DNA of 64,000 nucleotides from Pycnococcus provasolii. Lineage: Eukaryota; Chlorophyta; Pseudoscourfieldiophyceae; Pseudoscourfieldiales. The notes beneath the pieces are model-generated. The model made no database searches. It was not told where the DNA came from and saw only the letters and a list, made by a program, of their open reading frames with translations. Shown piece by piece: positions 31,262-42,398 of this stretch (within the stretch, counting starts at the first letter, position 1; the number at the start of each line of letters is the position of its first letter). The stretch is from assembly GCA_049487715.1 (NCBI GenBank), contig CP150578.1:372001-436000 (forward strand). Reading direction: 5' to 3'. The position numbers and the translations under genes were made by a program.

Positions 31262-31978
31262 ATGCTGGCTCCTACCACCTCTCTCACCTCTGTGCGTGCT
31301 GTGCCCTCTGTGCGTCCTGTGCGTGCTCTTACTCGCTCACATGTAAGTGTGGGCACTTGCAGCGCTCCTGTAAGCGGGTACCACACCTTTTCAAAGCGGG
31401 GTCGATCTCGGTCTCCTCGGGATCGTCGGACCCCAGTGGTTACGCGGGCGTTCGGGATCACGTTTGGAATACCAGGTGCAATCCAAACAGAAATCAATAA
31501 CGACTTTGGGGGACTCGCACCACTCGTCTCACTTGTGCTGTTCGTGTACGTCAACGGACAGATCCAGAAGTTTCGACGAGAACAGGAAGAAAAGGCGATG
31601 AAGGCGGCGGGGGAGGCGATGTCAGAAGCAGCCAAGGAAACTGTCGAGGGAATCACACAGGAACAGTGGGCAAAACTTGCGCTATGCGTGCTCATCGACC
31701 TCGCGGGAGACAGCTCGTTCCTCCTCCCGGGACTCGGCGAACTGTCTGACGGCGTGTACGCGCCCATCGAGGCGTTCGCGCTGAACTCGCTCTTCAGCTC
31801 TGGTGCCTTAGGCGGAATCGGTTTCGTCGAGGAAGCTCTGCCATTCTCAGACGCGCTTCCCACAGCCACAGTCGCGTGGATGCTGCAGACTCTTGCGCCC
31901 GAAAGCGGTGTCACAAAGGCGTTAGGAATCAAGCCGCCGTCACCAAAGGAAAAGACGTCCGAGGTAACCGAAGAATAA
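31262..31978 (+). CDS. Plastid-targeted membrane protein, unidentified (238 aa)
   Basis: The N-terminus (MLAPTTSLTSVRAVPSVRPVRALTR...) has the Ser/Thr/Arg/Val composition of an algal chloroplast transit peptide of about 60 residues. Two hydrophobic parts follow: LAPLVSLVLFVYVNG near residue 82, and LALCVLIDLAGDSSFLLPGLGEL...YAPIEAFALNSLF near residue 140. Between them lies a charged helix (KFRREQEEKAMKAAGEAM). The second half resembles small plant chloroplast envelope or thylakoid proteins of unknown function. The stop is followed within 24 bases by the convergent SF3A3 gene. Function is unknown. Confidence 0.75.
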   Translation: MLAPTTSLTSVRAVPSVRPVRALTRSHVSVGTCSAPVSGYHTFSKRGRSRSPRDRRTPVVTRAFGITFGIPGAIQTEINNDFGGLAPLVSLVLFVYVNGQIQKFRREQEEKAMKAAGEAMSEAAKETVEGITQEQWAKLALCVLIDLAGDSSFLLPGLGELSDGVYAPIEAFALNSLFSSGALGGIGFVEEALPFSDALPTATVAWMLQTLAPESGVTKALGIKPPSPKEKTSEVTEE

Positions 31979-32001
31979 CATTCTTTCTTTCATTCTATGT
32001 T

Positions 32002-34408
32002 TTACAGCAAGCCTTGGCGAAGCAGGTCGTTGTACACCTTTTTGGTGTAGACATTTCCCATCTCGTCCTCCACCTCCTCGTCGTCGTCCATAGCCGCAGC
32101 CGACGCGCCCTTGTTGCCTTCCACAGCGCGCTTCTCGTGCTTCGAGCGCTGCGCAAGCTCCGCCTGCAGGCTGCGAGCATCCTCGATGCGCGTAATCTCC
32201 AAAAAAGCCTTGGTATTCGGAATCCCAAGACAACGCAAGCCGTGCTGGTGCCTTGGCTCGTAGAAATGCTTCTCGAACGCGCGACGACCCCAGTAGCTGT
32301 AATTTCCGCAAATCTCGCACACAAACTCTTGATCCAAGCCGTGCAGCTTGTACAGCCAGTACGGGATCGGCTTGCCATCCCAGCCCATGGGAAGCTTGAG
32401 CGGGTTGTAGATTGGCGCCTCCTCCTCCTCCTCCGTCGCCAGCCCAAGGCCACCAGTCGCGTCGCCACCACGAGCACCTTTCTGCTCCGCCTTCTTCAGC
32501 AGGTGCTCCAGACGTTCCAGTGGAGGGCGACTCATGTCAATCGCGTCCGACCTCTCCTCAGCCTGGAGCAGCATCTCCTCCTGCGGTGGAAGGTCAAGGC
32601 CTGCGAACCGGCTCAGCTCAGGCGCATTGCCCTCGCCGTCGTCAAACGCCGTGATAGCGCCCTCGTCCGCGCCGTCGCCGTCGCTACCGCGTTGTTTCGC
32701 TGGCTGACAAATGGCCAGGCGCTTCGCCGCGAGGCGCTCTTCCGCGAGTATGCGCGCGTCGTCCTCCGCAGCCTCCTCTGCCGTTCGAGACAGCTTGAAC
32801 TGCACGCGAGCCAGCGTGTCCGAGAGCACAGCCTGCACAACAGGCAGATTGCTGACCGCACGAAGGCGCGCTTCCACCGCAATCGTCTGTCGCACAGATC
32901 GCAGCGCCGCGAGCAGCGACTTTTCTCAACTCCGCCTCCCCGTCGCCACCTCCTCCCGCTTGGCCGCCGCCGCCACCACCGCCAGGCTTTTTCTTCGCAA
33001 GCATCGATTTTGGCAAGCCGTCGAGGTTCGTGCGTCCTTTCAGTGCGTGCAGGCGATGCGCTCGCTCCTGCATGGTACCGCCACTCTTCACGCCAACCGC
33101 CGCGAGCACGCGCTTTGCGCCGCCGTCTCCACCAAAGAGGGCGCCGCTGTCGAGAGCTGCAATCACCGCATCAGGCGAAGCGTACGCATCAAGCGCGGAG
33201 ATGGGAAGATTCGATGGGACGTCTTCCGAGGTTTCCTCGCGAGCAGCGTCGGAGGTGGCGGCAGCACCCGTTTCGTTCTCCACGCCACATTCGCCCTCGT
33301 CGCCGTCCCATCCTGGGTAATCGACAACAGATGCGACGATGCCTCGTCCTGCGATGCGAGTGAGCCTGACTGGCCCACATGCCAGCTCTTTCGTCGCAAC
33401 GTTTAGATTTGCCAATTCGTCCTCCTCTGGAATGGCTCTTCGATCGTACTGCGCATTCTCGATCGCCGACGCGACGGCGGCTTTGGCGTCGAACAGCGGC
33501 TGCGTGCGGGCAATGAAGTCGAACAGATATGCGACGACGCCCTCGACGTACGTCCGATATGCCGCCGTCATGCGCACCCTGCGTGGCACCTCTTCGAGGA
33601 GTACATTTGGGAATGCGGAGAGAAACGACTGATAGTCAAGAACCTCGTTGGGCGACCTCTGCTGCGCGAGAGGCGTTGCGGCAGGTTCGTCCTCCGCCTC
33701 CTCCGGTTCGTCTGCCACGCCGTCATCTTCGACGTCCATGGCGGTGACAGTGCCATCTACTTCCTCCTCGTCCGTCGTCTTTCGCTTCCGCTTCTTCTTT
33801 CGTTTCTTTTTACTCAGTTGCAGCTGTGCATCCGCGGCGGCGCGCGCCTTGACGGCTGCGCCGCTAATGCTCGCGTTGGAAAGGAAGTCGGCGTGCTTGT
33901 CGATGAGGTCGAGGTACCGCCCTCTATCTTCTTCGCCAGTGAATACGACGTGCGCGGGCACTCGTATGAGAGCGAGTTCTTCCTCTTCCAGGTTACGTCC
34001 TGGCGTGAGCGCGTGCGTGACGTCCGTTCTTTGGGTGTCGTGGTACGCGTGTAACTCTTTCAGTCTCGCGTCGAAATTCCTGAAGTCGAATGACGAGGCT
34101 GAGTATGTTGATGTATTCAATACAGGGTTGCACTTCAGGAGTGAGTGCACTTCCAGGTAAAGCGGTGAGGCGGTGTCGGAGGCGCCCGCGGAGGCGTCAT
34201 CGTTGCTGCCAGGCTCCGAGATGTGCTCGAGAAGCCAGGAGGCTGAGGACGAGGACGAGGATAAGATGGAGGCGACGCGGTGCGACTGGTAGAGCTTTTC
34301 GTGTCGTCCACGAACGCTGGCGTTGCCAAAGTCCTTCGCCAGCAAACGCTCGTCGACTTCGAGCGACTGCAGCAAGGCGCGCGCGTGCTCGAGCAGGCGC
34401 ACGGACAT
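32002..34408 (-). CDS. SF3A3: Splicing factor 3A subunit 3 (SF3A3/Prp9), one frameshift
   Basis: A U2 snRNP protein of the SF3a complex needed for branch-site recognition. The N-terminal part has VVFTGEEDRGRYLDLID and YQSFLSAFPNVL...YRTYVEGVVAYLFDFIARTQPLFD. The C-terminal part has IYNPLKLPMGWDGKPIPYWL, the C2H2 finger CEICGNYSYWGRRAFEKHFYEPRHQHG, RCLGIPNTKAF and NVYTKKVYNDLLRQGLL, nearly identical to animal and plant SF3A3. The two halves are in different frames. One extra A in AAAA (32931-32934, written TTTT on the plus strand) explains it; without it the protein reads AELRKSLLAALRSVRQ. Since this gene is essential, a sequencing indel is likelier than a pseudogene. Upstream GGGGATCC is at 34488. 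Confidence 0.9.
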
Positions 34409-35819
34409 GAGCTTCGAGTTTTGCGTGGGTGGAGATGGTGGCGGCGGCGTTGGAGGAGGTCGGTTTGAGGAGAAAATCCAGGGCCGGGGGGATCCACCCT
34501 TTGTCCTTCTGATTGGTCGATGGAGGGGGTGAGACGCTTGGGATCCCGGTCCGTCAGACTGTCACAAGAGCCGCCGCGTGTGGCGCCGCGTGCTCGCGCA
34601 AAGCATCGAGCACCTCCACAGCTACATGCCTCACATCTCCGTCCTCATCCTCGAGTCGTCTGGCGATAGCCGCGGCGTGCGGCGCCGCGTGCTCGCCCAA
34701 GAGCGAATGAGCGATCAAGGCGAATGAGGCCCGCCTGCTTGCTAGTGGCTGGAAGAGGGGGAAACCAGGCGCAACAACCAAGAGGTGGGTGAATAAATCC
34801 ACGGGAGAGAGGGCCAACGACATGGGACGAGCAATGAAGAAGCTTGACGGGAAAATGGGGTCGAGGAAATGACGTGCTCAGGTGACGTGCTCTCTTTTTT
34901 GTTGCGCTGCTCACTTCAAAAACCGACAGTTCAGGGGGCAGCTATGTCGCAAGTTTCTTCTCGCGCTGCTAAAAACATTCAACATGATGGCTGTGCCGCC
35001 GTACGCCGCAACCAGTCGCAAAGTGGCCGCTTGGAAAGATTGAAAGGAAGACATATGCTCTCAGGCGCTTTTCACGAACCACGTGGGCACGTGGGAGAGA
35101 ATCGTCGCAGGGTGAGGCAGGTGGATTAGGGTTAGGGTTACTGTTAGGGTTACTGTTAGGGTTTGGAAGAGGGAAACGAGAGGGAATTTCCCTCTTGCCA
35201 GTTCCCGGTATCCTTCCTCGTTTTCCTTCCCGATTCCCGGAAAACGAGAGGGAAATCGAGAGGGAAACGGGGAGGGAATTCCCCCTTGCCAGTATGTACG
35301 CTCTATTGACGCGCCAAGCCGATGAACGGATCGGGAGCTGCCCAAATGTTCAAGCTTTTCGAACTGACGGAGATCGGCTACGACTACCCGGGTAGACCGA
35401 AAGCCGAGAAAAAAGGTTGCCTGAGGTTGCCTACATAGTACTACTGTACGCGGCAGCCAACGACGCGTTGGATTGAGGCTCGTGCTTGAGGTGCTTGCCC
35501 ATAGTTTCTTTCCCCATACCTCTACATACATGCAACGACAGGCCAGGCTGTCAATTAAAAAATTTGCCCAAAGATTCCCCGTCTCGGCGCGTCAGTTCGT
35601 TCCGGTTCCGGAGACGGTTGGGGATATTATTCTATTTAGTTTTTCCTTCCGTGTTTGTTCTCTCTCTCCCCGTTTAGTTCGACCATTTCAGTTTCTTGAA
35701 TAATCCACACCCCCATCAATCAATATCAATTTCGCCGCGTTTAATCTCGTCATTCGTCGTTCAAGGTCCGTCCGCGTCCATTCCGTTTCCATTTGTCTGT
35801 CAGTACTGCTTTGGATTGG
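34409..35819. other. Long intergenic region with telomere-like repeats
   Basis: It contains the HEAT-repeat fragment (listed separately), GGTTAGGGTTAGGGTTACTGTTAG-type repeats at 35125-35163, and GAGAGGGAAnnCGAGAGGGAA repeats at 35170-35280. The 35.2-35.8 kb part holds no ORF of interest and leads into the serC promoter. Confidence 0.5.
34554..34823 (-). pseudogene. HEAT-repeat gene fragment (~90 aa)
   Basis: The C-terminal half reads LGEHAAPHAAAIARRLEDED, GDVRHVAVEVLDALREHAAPHAAALV: two units of a HEAT-type repeat of the kind found in long tandem arrays in several algae. Only two units remain and the N-terminal 45 residues do not fit the repeat. A truncated copy is the likeliest reading; a tiny real gene cannot be excluded. 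Confidence 0.5.
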
Positions 35820-37296
35820 ATGAGCATGCCTTCTGAGCCTTCGCTTGTCACATCCTTGCTCGTCTCTAAGAAGTCGAAGGATGGTGGGAGTATGCACAAC
35901 GACCTTGCTCGCCTCCTCGAACCTCCTTTTTTAGGAAGCTCGCCGGTGTCGCCGTTGGATGAGGCTGCGCGCGCCTCTGAGTGCGACATCTGCGATGATT
36001 CGTCGACAATATCTTCACGACCGGCACACCTCACCATTGCGCCGTCGAGGAAGCACAAGAAAAAAGTGTTCAACTTCAGCGCAGGGCCGTCGTGCGTCGA
36101 CGCCGGAGTTCTCGCAAAACTTAGCGCAGAGCTCGCGGACTACGAAGGAAGTGGAATGGTGCGTCGATCTCTGCGCAAAGTGCTTCGCACTCAACAACCA
36201 ACATACGTGGCTCTCACAACCAACCAACCCTCCACAACCTACTTCATTCACATTTTTCTCATCACAGGGTCTCATCGAGCACAGTCACAGGGACGCCGGA
36301 GGGCCCGTGCAGACGTGCATGGTCGACACGTGCAACATCCTGCGTGAGGTCATGTCCATTCCGCCCAACTACGAGGTTCTTCTTATGCACGGAGGAGGAC
36401 ACGCCATGTTCGCCGCCGTGCCGCTCAACCTCGCAGGTGAGATGGGCGCACCGGCGGACTTCATCGGCGACGGCTTCTGGAGCAAGCGCGCCGCAGGCGA
36501 GGCGTCGAAGTATTGCACGGTGCGCCACACCGCCGAGACGTCCTCGCTGAACGATTCTATGTACCCCGACGTTGTGGACTGGAAGTTTTCCGAAGGCGCT
36601 AAGTACGTGCACATGACCGCCAACGAGACCATTAACGGCCTGGAATTCCACGAGGATCCGTCGTTACCCGAAGGCGCTCCGCCGCTCGTCGCCGACTTCA
36701 CATCCACACTGCTGTCCCGCCCCGTCGACTTCACCAAGTACGGCGTTGTGTACGCTTCCACGGGCAAGAATCTCGGCCCCTCGGGACTTGTCGTCGCTGT
36801 CGTCCGCAAGGACCTCATAGGCGATGGCGAGCTGCCAATCACGCCCGGCATCCTATCCTTCAAGGCAGCGGCGAGTAGCACGCCGATCGCCAACCTCTGG
36901 AACACGCCGAACGTCTTTGGCATCCGCGCCCTGCAACTCGTGTTGGAGGACCTCAAGGCGAATGGTGGGGTGGAGGAGATGCAGCGCCGTGCCCGCCGCC
37001 GCGCAGGCGCGCTCTACGACCTCATCGACGCTTCGGAGGGATTCTACACGAACGATGTGGATCCAAAGTTCCGCTCGCTCATGACGATCCCGCTGCGCAT
37101 CAAGGGAGGGGATAAGGAGCTCGAGAGGAGGTTCATCGAGGAGTCTTCGGCGGCGAGCATCTACAATCTTGTCGGCCACCCTCTCTTCGGCGGCCTGCGC
37201 GTGACGGTATACAACCAGCTTCCGGATGAGGCTGTGGACATCTTATTGTGCTTCATGCGTGAATTTCAGAGGCGTGTGGGAGATGTGTATAGGTAA
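35820..37296 (+). CDS. PSAT1: Phosphoserine aminotransferase (SerC/PSAT), two exons
   Basis: A PLP enzyme converting 3-phosphohydroxypyruvate and glutamate to phosphoserine and 2-oxoglutarate, the second step of serine synthesis. Exon 1 (35820-36158) starts at ATG 35820 and ends ...KVFNFSAGPSCVDAGVLAKL...YEGSGM. The donor is GTGCGT and the intron is 109 bases; exon 2 (36268-37296) begins GLIEHSHRD, restoring the GM..IEHSHR family motif. HGGGHAMFAAVPLNL, the PLP-lysine region YASTGKNLGPSGL, TPNVFGI, and ELERRFIEESSAASIYNLVGHP with GGLRVTVYNQLP complete the fold. A ~80-residue extension precedes the core; it is Ser-rich but not a clear transit peptide. The last 33 bases from 37274 are repeated at 37345. 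Confidence 0.93.
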
Positions 37297-37377
37297 ATAG
37301 GATAAATAGTTAGTTAGTTGATTTGTCGCTGCAAATCTCCACCAGTGTGGGAGATGTGTATAGGTAAATAGGATAAA
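37274..37377. repeat. 33-bp direct duplication of the serC stop-codon region
   Basis: The 33 bases starting GTGTGGGAGATGTGTATAGG at 37274-37306, containing the serC stop, are repeated exactly at 37345-37377, 38 bases further on. This is a small tandem duplication in the 3' UTR. Confidence 0.9.
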
Positions 37378-37971
37378 AGGTAAGAATGAAGTTAAAGTAG
37401 ACGAATACCTGCCAACCTTAAACTCGTACCACGGTAGTCTAGTGCAGACCAAAAGGCGTGAAAAACTCCTCCGTACCCACATTTTTTTACACCGTACCCA
37501 CATTTATGATTTGGGCGCTAAACCGTACCCACAAATGTAATTTTTCAAAAAAAAAATGCAAAATCAGGATTCGAACCCGGGCAAAAAGAAACCGCACGTC
37601 ACCGGGAGTTCCATTCTGATTCCTCAAGAAAGTACTATTCCGGCCCATTCTTGCTTAGCTTCCGAGTGCTGATGGGATCGGGCGGATTCAAGAAGGTATG
37701 AACGTGCGATAAACAAATTGCTGGTTGAGACAAGATATCTACTGCACAAGTCATTTGCGTCGTGCATTGAGGCGAGCACTACTACGAATTTCGTCACATC
37801 ATGCCACGTTGGCACTTCAATCACGTACAAATCAAGCAATCAATGCGAAAAATGCAATACGGCCCCCGTCCCTCCCGGCCTCCGTGTGACAGATATTTGT
37901 GTGGTGCACCAGCCCGACCAATCCCTGCCTTTGTTCATTCTCAACAACAGCTTCAACGCCCGGACGTCTTC

Positions 37972-38011
<40 letters not shown>
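37378..38011. other. Intergenic region; CCGTACCCACA triplet and (AAC)n 5' leader
   Basis: CCGTACCCACA occurs three times between 37470 and 37535. A tRNA-like box-B string lies at 37568-37582 but no cloverleaf can be drawn. (CAA/AAC)n at 37974-38011 runs directly into the start codon of the next gene and is probably its 5' UTR. Confidence 0.5.
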
Positions 38012-38014
<3 letters not shown>

Positions 38015-38506
38015 GTGTCTCTGCCTCGTCCTTCTCCCCAAGTCGTGCTGCGCGGCTCGACCGCCGCCATTGCGGTGATGAGTGCGGCCATGCTCGCTGT
38101 TCCGAAACATTTGTGGAAGTTTTTTGCTCACGGTAAGGCACCGTGGACGTGTGGACGTGCCTGCTGTGAGAAGGAGATTCATGATGCGGAGCCAGATCGC
38201 CACCACAAGCAGCTCATACGCTGGATGGGTGTTGCTGGCATGGCTCTCGCGGGCACGGTCATGAAACTCACTGAGGGCGATGACAACGAATCCAACCAGA
38301 AGCCTGCGCTTCAGGCTTTGGCGGCATTCTTCGCCGGGCGTGCCGCGATGTGCGGAGCTTCGCTTGCTCAAGGCGATGAAGACTGCAAAGGACAGCATGA
38401 TAAAATGAGCAAGATGCATGGTGCCGTCACATCGGCACTGGCTGGGCTGTGCCTTTTGGCGACTCAAGACGAGGAGGAGGAGGAGAAGAAGAAAGATAAG
38501 AAGTAG
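38012..38506 (+). CDS. Small membrane protein, hypothetical (164 aa)
   Basis: Start ATG 38012 follows a (CAA)n leader. The protein has hydrophobic segments at residues ~12-30 (GSTAAIAVMSAAMLAVP), ~70-85 (WMGVAGMALAGTVM), ~100-118 (LQALAAFFAGRAAMCGASL) and ~135-150 (AVTSALAGLCLLA), so up to four membrane spans. Between the first two are a Cys cluster (WTCGRACCEKEIHD) and a His pair. It ends with an acidic/basic tail EEEEEKKKDKK, whose last residues could act as a KKxx-like ER retrieval signal. No family is recognised. Confidence 0.65.
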
Positions 38507-38713
38507 TGGCTTGGCTAGCTGCACGTGACACAATAAAAAACAATAATAGTTGCACTGCTAACGACAGAATAGGATAAACCACCAAGAACAATGAAGGCGA
38601 AGAAAGAAAATATTGGAGCTAGAGTTTTTTTTTGTGTGTTGTTACAACAAGCTTTTTTGATAATAAAAGTTTTTTTTCTCTCATTGTTGTCGTAACATAA
38701 ACGTGAAGGTTTA

Positions 38714-40619
38714 TTACTGCTGCTGTGATGCGGCAGCCTTAGCAGCAGCAGCCTTCTCCGCATTGAGCAGTGGCTCCAGTTTGGTGAATGACTCTCTGTA
38801 CAGCGAAAGAGACGACTCCGACACAGGCGCCGGGCTGGACCCACCCATCAGGCCCACCTGGCTCGCACGTCCACAAACAGCCGCTAAAAGAACACCCGCC
38901 CCCGGAGGCGATGCGCGCCCAGGAAGCGGCGGCGGGTCCAGCGGAGTGGGGAGCGGCTCAGAGCTCGTGAACAAGTCTCCCTTCGCAAGAGCACACGAGC
39001 AGTTGGCGATGACGTCAGCATCAAATGCCATCACCGCAGCTACCACGCCCGCGACGAGCATGCCACTGGCGGCGCGCAGCTCGCCGTATCTTCGCCCAGC
39101 CTCAGCGTCTGATCCCGCCGCTGGCGGCTTTGGCATACAAAGTCTCCTGCAGTGGCGCAACGTCGCGTACACGAGCTTGCGGCACGCTGGCGAGCCACGC
39201 GGCGCGAGCGAGATGCACTTCGCCATGAGTCGCGTTCCCTTGGGAATGGACGTCAGCTTGGCAAAGTAGATATCCTTGTCAAACGCCACGCCCGAACCGT
39301 CGCTCGGCTTCGCGGGCGGCCTCGGCTCGTCTGAAAGCATCATCGATGCGACGAGGCCCTCGAGCAGCAAAGCACGGCGGCGCACGAGCTTCTCTGCCGT
39401 CTCCGGCGGCTGATTCGACCCACGCAGTGTGCGATCGACGTCCTCGACATCCTGGCACAGCTGAAAGCCATCCTCCACCATCTTTCGCACAGCCACGAGC
39501 GGGTCCTTGAGCAAGCTGCGTGATCCGGTGGCACCACCTTCGTCACCGCCGCCGCCGGACATCACGAGGTCCATGATTGGCTTCGGCGTCTTGATGTTTG
39601 CCACCGGAACCTTTCCCATACCCTCGAGCTCGAGGTACATCACCTCACCCTTGTTGGCAATCGAGCCAGGAAGGCTGCTGCGTAGCGTGTCGGGCAAGAA
39701 CGGAATGACGCGCGAGTTGATGTAGTAAGGCTTGCCGTACTTCTCGCAGAGCGCGCACGAAACGTAGTCCTCGACGTACGGCGTTTGCGTGTGCGTCGCC
39801 GCCCAGCCTATCCTCAAGATTTGCTCAAGCTCTTCCACTGACATCCACCGCGACTCCCTCACGCGGCGGCGCGCCGGTGGCGATGGACCGCCAGCGCCAC
39901 GTGGTTGGCGCATTCCTGGCGGAGCTTCTCCTCGCTGCTGCCACGTCATTTTATTGTGCTGCTGACCCACGGAGTGCCGCGTCTCGTGCCTCATGATGCC
40001 GCCCTGTCCCATTGCCGGAACAGCGCCACCTCCCGCGAGCATATGCTGCGACGCGTGCGCCGCCTGTTGTGCACGTTGCTCAACCTTCTGCTGCTGTTGC
40101 TGCTCCTGTTGAATCTGCAAAAGCGACTTAGGCGCCTTAGGCGCCTGCAGCTGCTGATTCGCAGGAATCGTTCCCCAACCGGTAGCGGGCGGAGGCTGCT
40201 GCAGTTGTTGTTGTTGTTGTTGCTGCTGCTGAGGTGTCATCATATGCGGTTGTTGCTGCGGCGGATAATCGCCGATGCGAGCCGACGTGTTCATGCGCGC
40301 CTCTAGCTGCGCAAGCGTCATAGGCTGCTGCTGCGGTTGCTGCATTGGCGGCATTCCTGGCGGTGGCGGCTGCTGCTGTTGCTGGAAGAAACCATGCGGT
40401 GGCGGCGGCGGCATCCCAGGCTGCTGCTGCGGTTGCTGCATTGGCGGCATTCCTGGCGGTGGCTGCTGCTGCTGTTGCTGGAAGAAACCAGGCGGTGGCG
40501 GCGGCGGCATCCCAGGCTGCTGCTGCTGCGGCGGCGGCGGCTGCTGGAAGAAACCCGGAAGTGGCGGCATACCTGGCTGCTGCTGCTGAAGTTGCTGGTG
40601 GTGCGGCGGTATCGGTGGC

Positions 40620-40655
<36 letters not shown>

Positions 40656-41197
40656 ATTTGCTGCTGCGGCGGCGGCAGCTGCTGATGCTGCTGGAAGAAA
40701 CCGGGTAAGGGTGGTGGTGGCTTCTGCTGCTGCACGGGATCGTGCGTTGGCAGTTGGATGGACGCAAGGTCAAACTCCGCGATGCGCGTGGACGGCGCCG
40801 TGAATTGCTGTTGCTGCTGCTGCTGCTGTGCTTGCTGCAGGAACATGGACGCCATTCCGAGGTCATCGCTTCTCACACGAGGCGCCTGGGCTGCTTGCTG
40901 TGTCTGAGACATCGCCGCTTGCTGCTGCTGCTGCTGTATCTGCTGCAGCTGCTGCATTTGCCTCAATTGCTGCTGTTGGCGTTCCCGTTCTTCCTCCTCG
41001 CGTGCTTCTCGCGCGAGTTGGTCGAAGAAGTCCTCCCCCTCCAAGGCGCCACTTTGCCCGGTGGAGGACTGATTTTCAAGAAGATCATCATTTTCCTCCA
41101 GAGACCCGCCGAGTTCGCCGAAGTCTTCCCCAAGAGCAACACCACCGCCGCCACGGCTGAAGAAGCCGTACTGCGACGCGTCCGCAATGCCCGCCAT
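38714..41197 (-). CDS. PAT1: PAT1-like mRNA decay factor, Gln-rich
   Basis: PAT1 links deadenylation to decapping in P-bodies, binding the Lsm1-7 ring and Dcp2. Start ATG 41197 gives MAGIADASQYGFFSRGGGG..LGEDFGEL, like the acidic N-terminal DDX6-binding part. Residues ~85-400 are extremely Gln/Pro-rich (poly-Gln, GMPPPPPHGFFQQQQQ repeats), a low-complexity region typical of phase-separating P-body proteins. The conserved centre follows: RWMSVEELEQILRIGWAATH and TPYVEDYVSCALCEK, close to plant PAT1 (EIE.ILR.Q.AATH..DPYVDDYY). The C-terminal helical domain is present (DPLVAVRKMVEDGFQLCQDV, RRALLLEGL, KGTRLMAKCISL, LRHCRRL). An upstream in-frame ATG (41311) adds a Pro-rich stretch and is less likely. 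Confidence 0.85.
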
Positions 41198-41504
41198 GGC
41201 CCCTAGGTTTTTTCTGTTCTGCGAGGGTCTGTTCCCCGCGAGGGGCGGGGGCGGCGCCAGGCACCCTGGGGGAAGGGGGAGGGGAAGGGAGGGGGAGGGG
41301 AAGGGCGACAAACGGAATATTGGACGCGGAGCAGCCGAGTCGGAGGGTTTTTTGCCCGAACCCTAAGAACTAGTTTAGGGGTTAGGGTTGGAAGGAGGGC
41401 CGGGGGGACTGGACTTGCTTGGGGATCCCGCTCGGGGAACTCCGACCGAACTCGTGTGACAATAAGGAAGTGTCACTTCTTTGTGGGACCCGTGCTGACC
41501 TTCT
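41198..41504. promoter_or_regulatory. PAT1 upstream region with telomere-like and GGGGATCC motifs
   Basis: On the upstream side of PAT1 (minus strand), telomere-like ACCCTAAGAAC...AGGGGTTAGGGTTGG lies at 41360-41391 and GGGGATCC at 41421-41428. Confidence 0.4.
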
Positions 41505-41919
41505 TCATGCCCCGCCACTTGTAGTGGCGGCCGCGCTCGAGGCGGCGCGCGACGCGACGCTCGTCGCCAAGGCCTCCGCGGTGCTCCGCACGCGCGCCGC
41601 CCGCACGCCCGCGCGCGACCCGCAGCGCTTTTTTTTCAGATGAACAAAAGGCGCAACTTTGGACGAATCAAGAAGGTAAGTGTGCGCAGTGCCACCTGGC
41701 ACTCGTACCACCTTACTTTCAGGCACACTACCGTACCCCCCACAGCGAAGGCGGCACGACGACGGTGGGGAACGGCGCGCTGCTGCACTTGGACTGCCAT
41801 GTTCAAGTGCACGCAGCACACCGCCCCGCCGGAAGCGTCGCCGGAAGCGCCGGAGGAGCCATATCAACCGTCGAGCCACAGCAGAGCATGAGCATCCACC
41901 AGAGCGCAAACGCCTACGA

Positions 41920-42213
41920 TGTCATGCCCGGAGGGTGCACTGATGTGTTTGATGTGTTTGGGGGTTAAGAGAAAGAGGCGCTGCGCGGCCGATGGAAGGA
42001 GGTGGCGGCAACGCGTCAGAAGGGGAGGAGAAGAGACAGTTAGGACTTAGGAATAAGGTGGCCCCGGGGGAAGGGCCCGGTGCCAAGAGTGGGCTGAGGT
42101 AAGAGGGGGAGGCCCGGTTACACCGGTGCCCTTCACTCGGGCAAGCTTTTACGTGCTTGTGGTGTACTTCGCAGTGGCGTCTGCAGTGCATACGTATAAG
42201 CCGAGGAGAGTCA
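41920..42213 (+). repeat. 294-bp element head repeat, copy 1
   Basis: Begins TGTCATGCCCGGAGGGTGCA and ends GAGGAGAGTCA. It matches 43413-43706 base for base. Confidence 0.95.
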
Positions 42214-42398
42214 TGCACGGCGTGGCTTTTCCTGGCGATAGCGTAGGTATACGTATGTCTGGATCGTTCATCAGTGAAGTGAATCAAGAGTGGTTAAGTT
42301 ACTAGTAGGGGGAGGTCACCAAAAGGTCCCGGGACCAGAGCTTGGGTCACCGGGGATCCCAGTGGGTGACAAACCTAATCCTCTAGAATCTAAATCAA

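Noticed and set aside
31876-33363. Long plus-strand ORF (495 codons) opposite SF3A3
   Set aside because: Antisense shadow of SF3A3; composition is Arg/Leu/Gln-rich with no recognisable fold.
37560-37640. tRNA-like string GGATTCGAACCCGGG (box B on the minus strand)
   Set aside because: No D-arm, no anticodon arm and a mismatched T-stem; no cloverleaf could be folded by eye.
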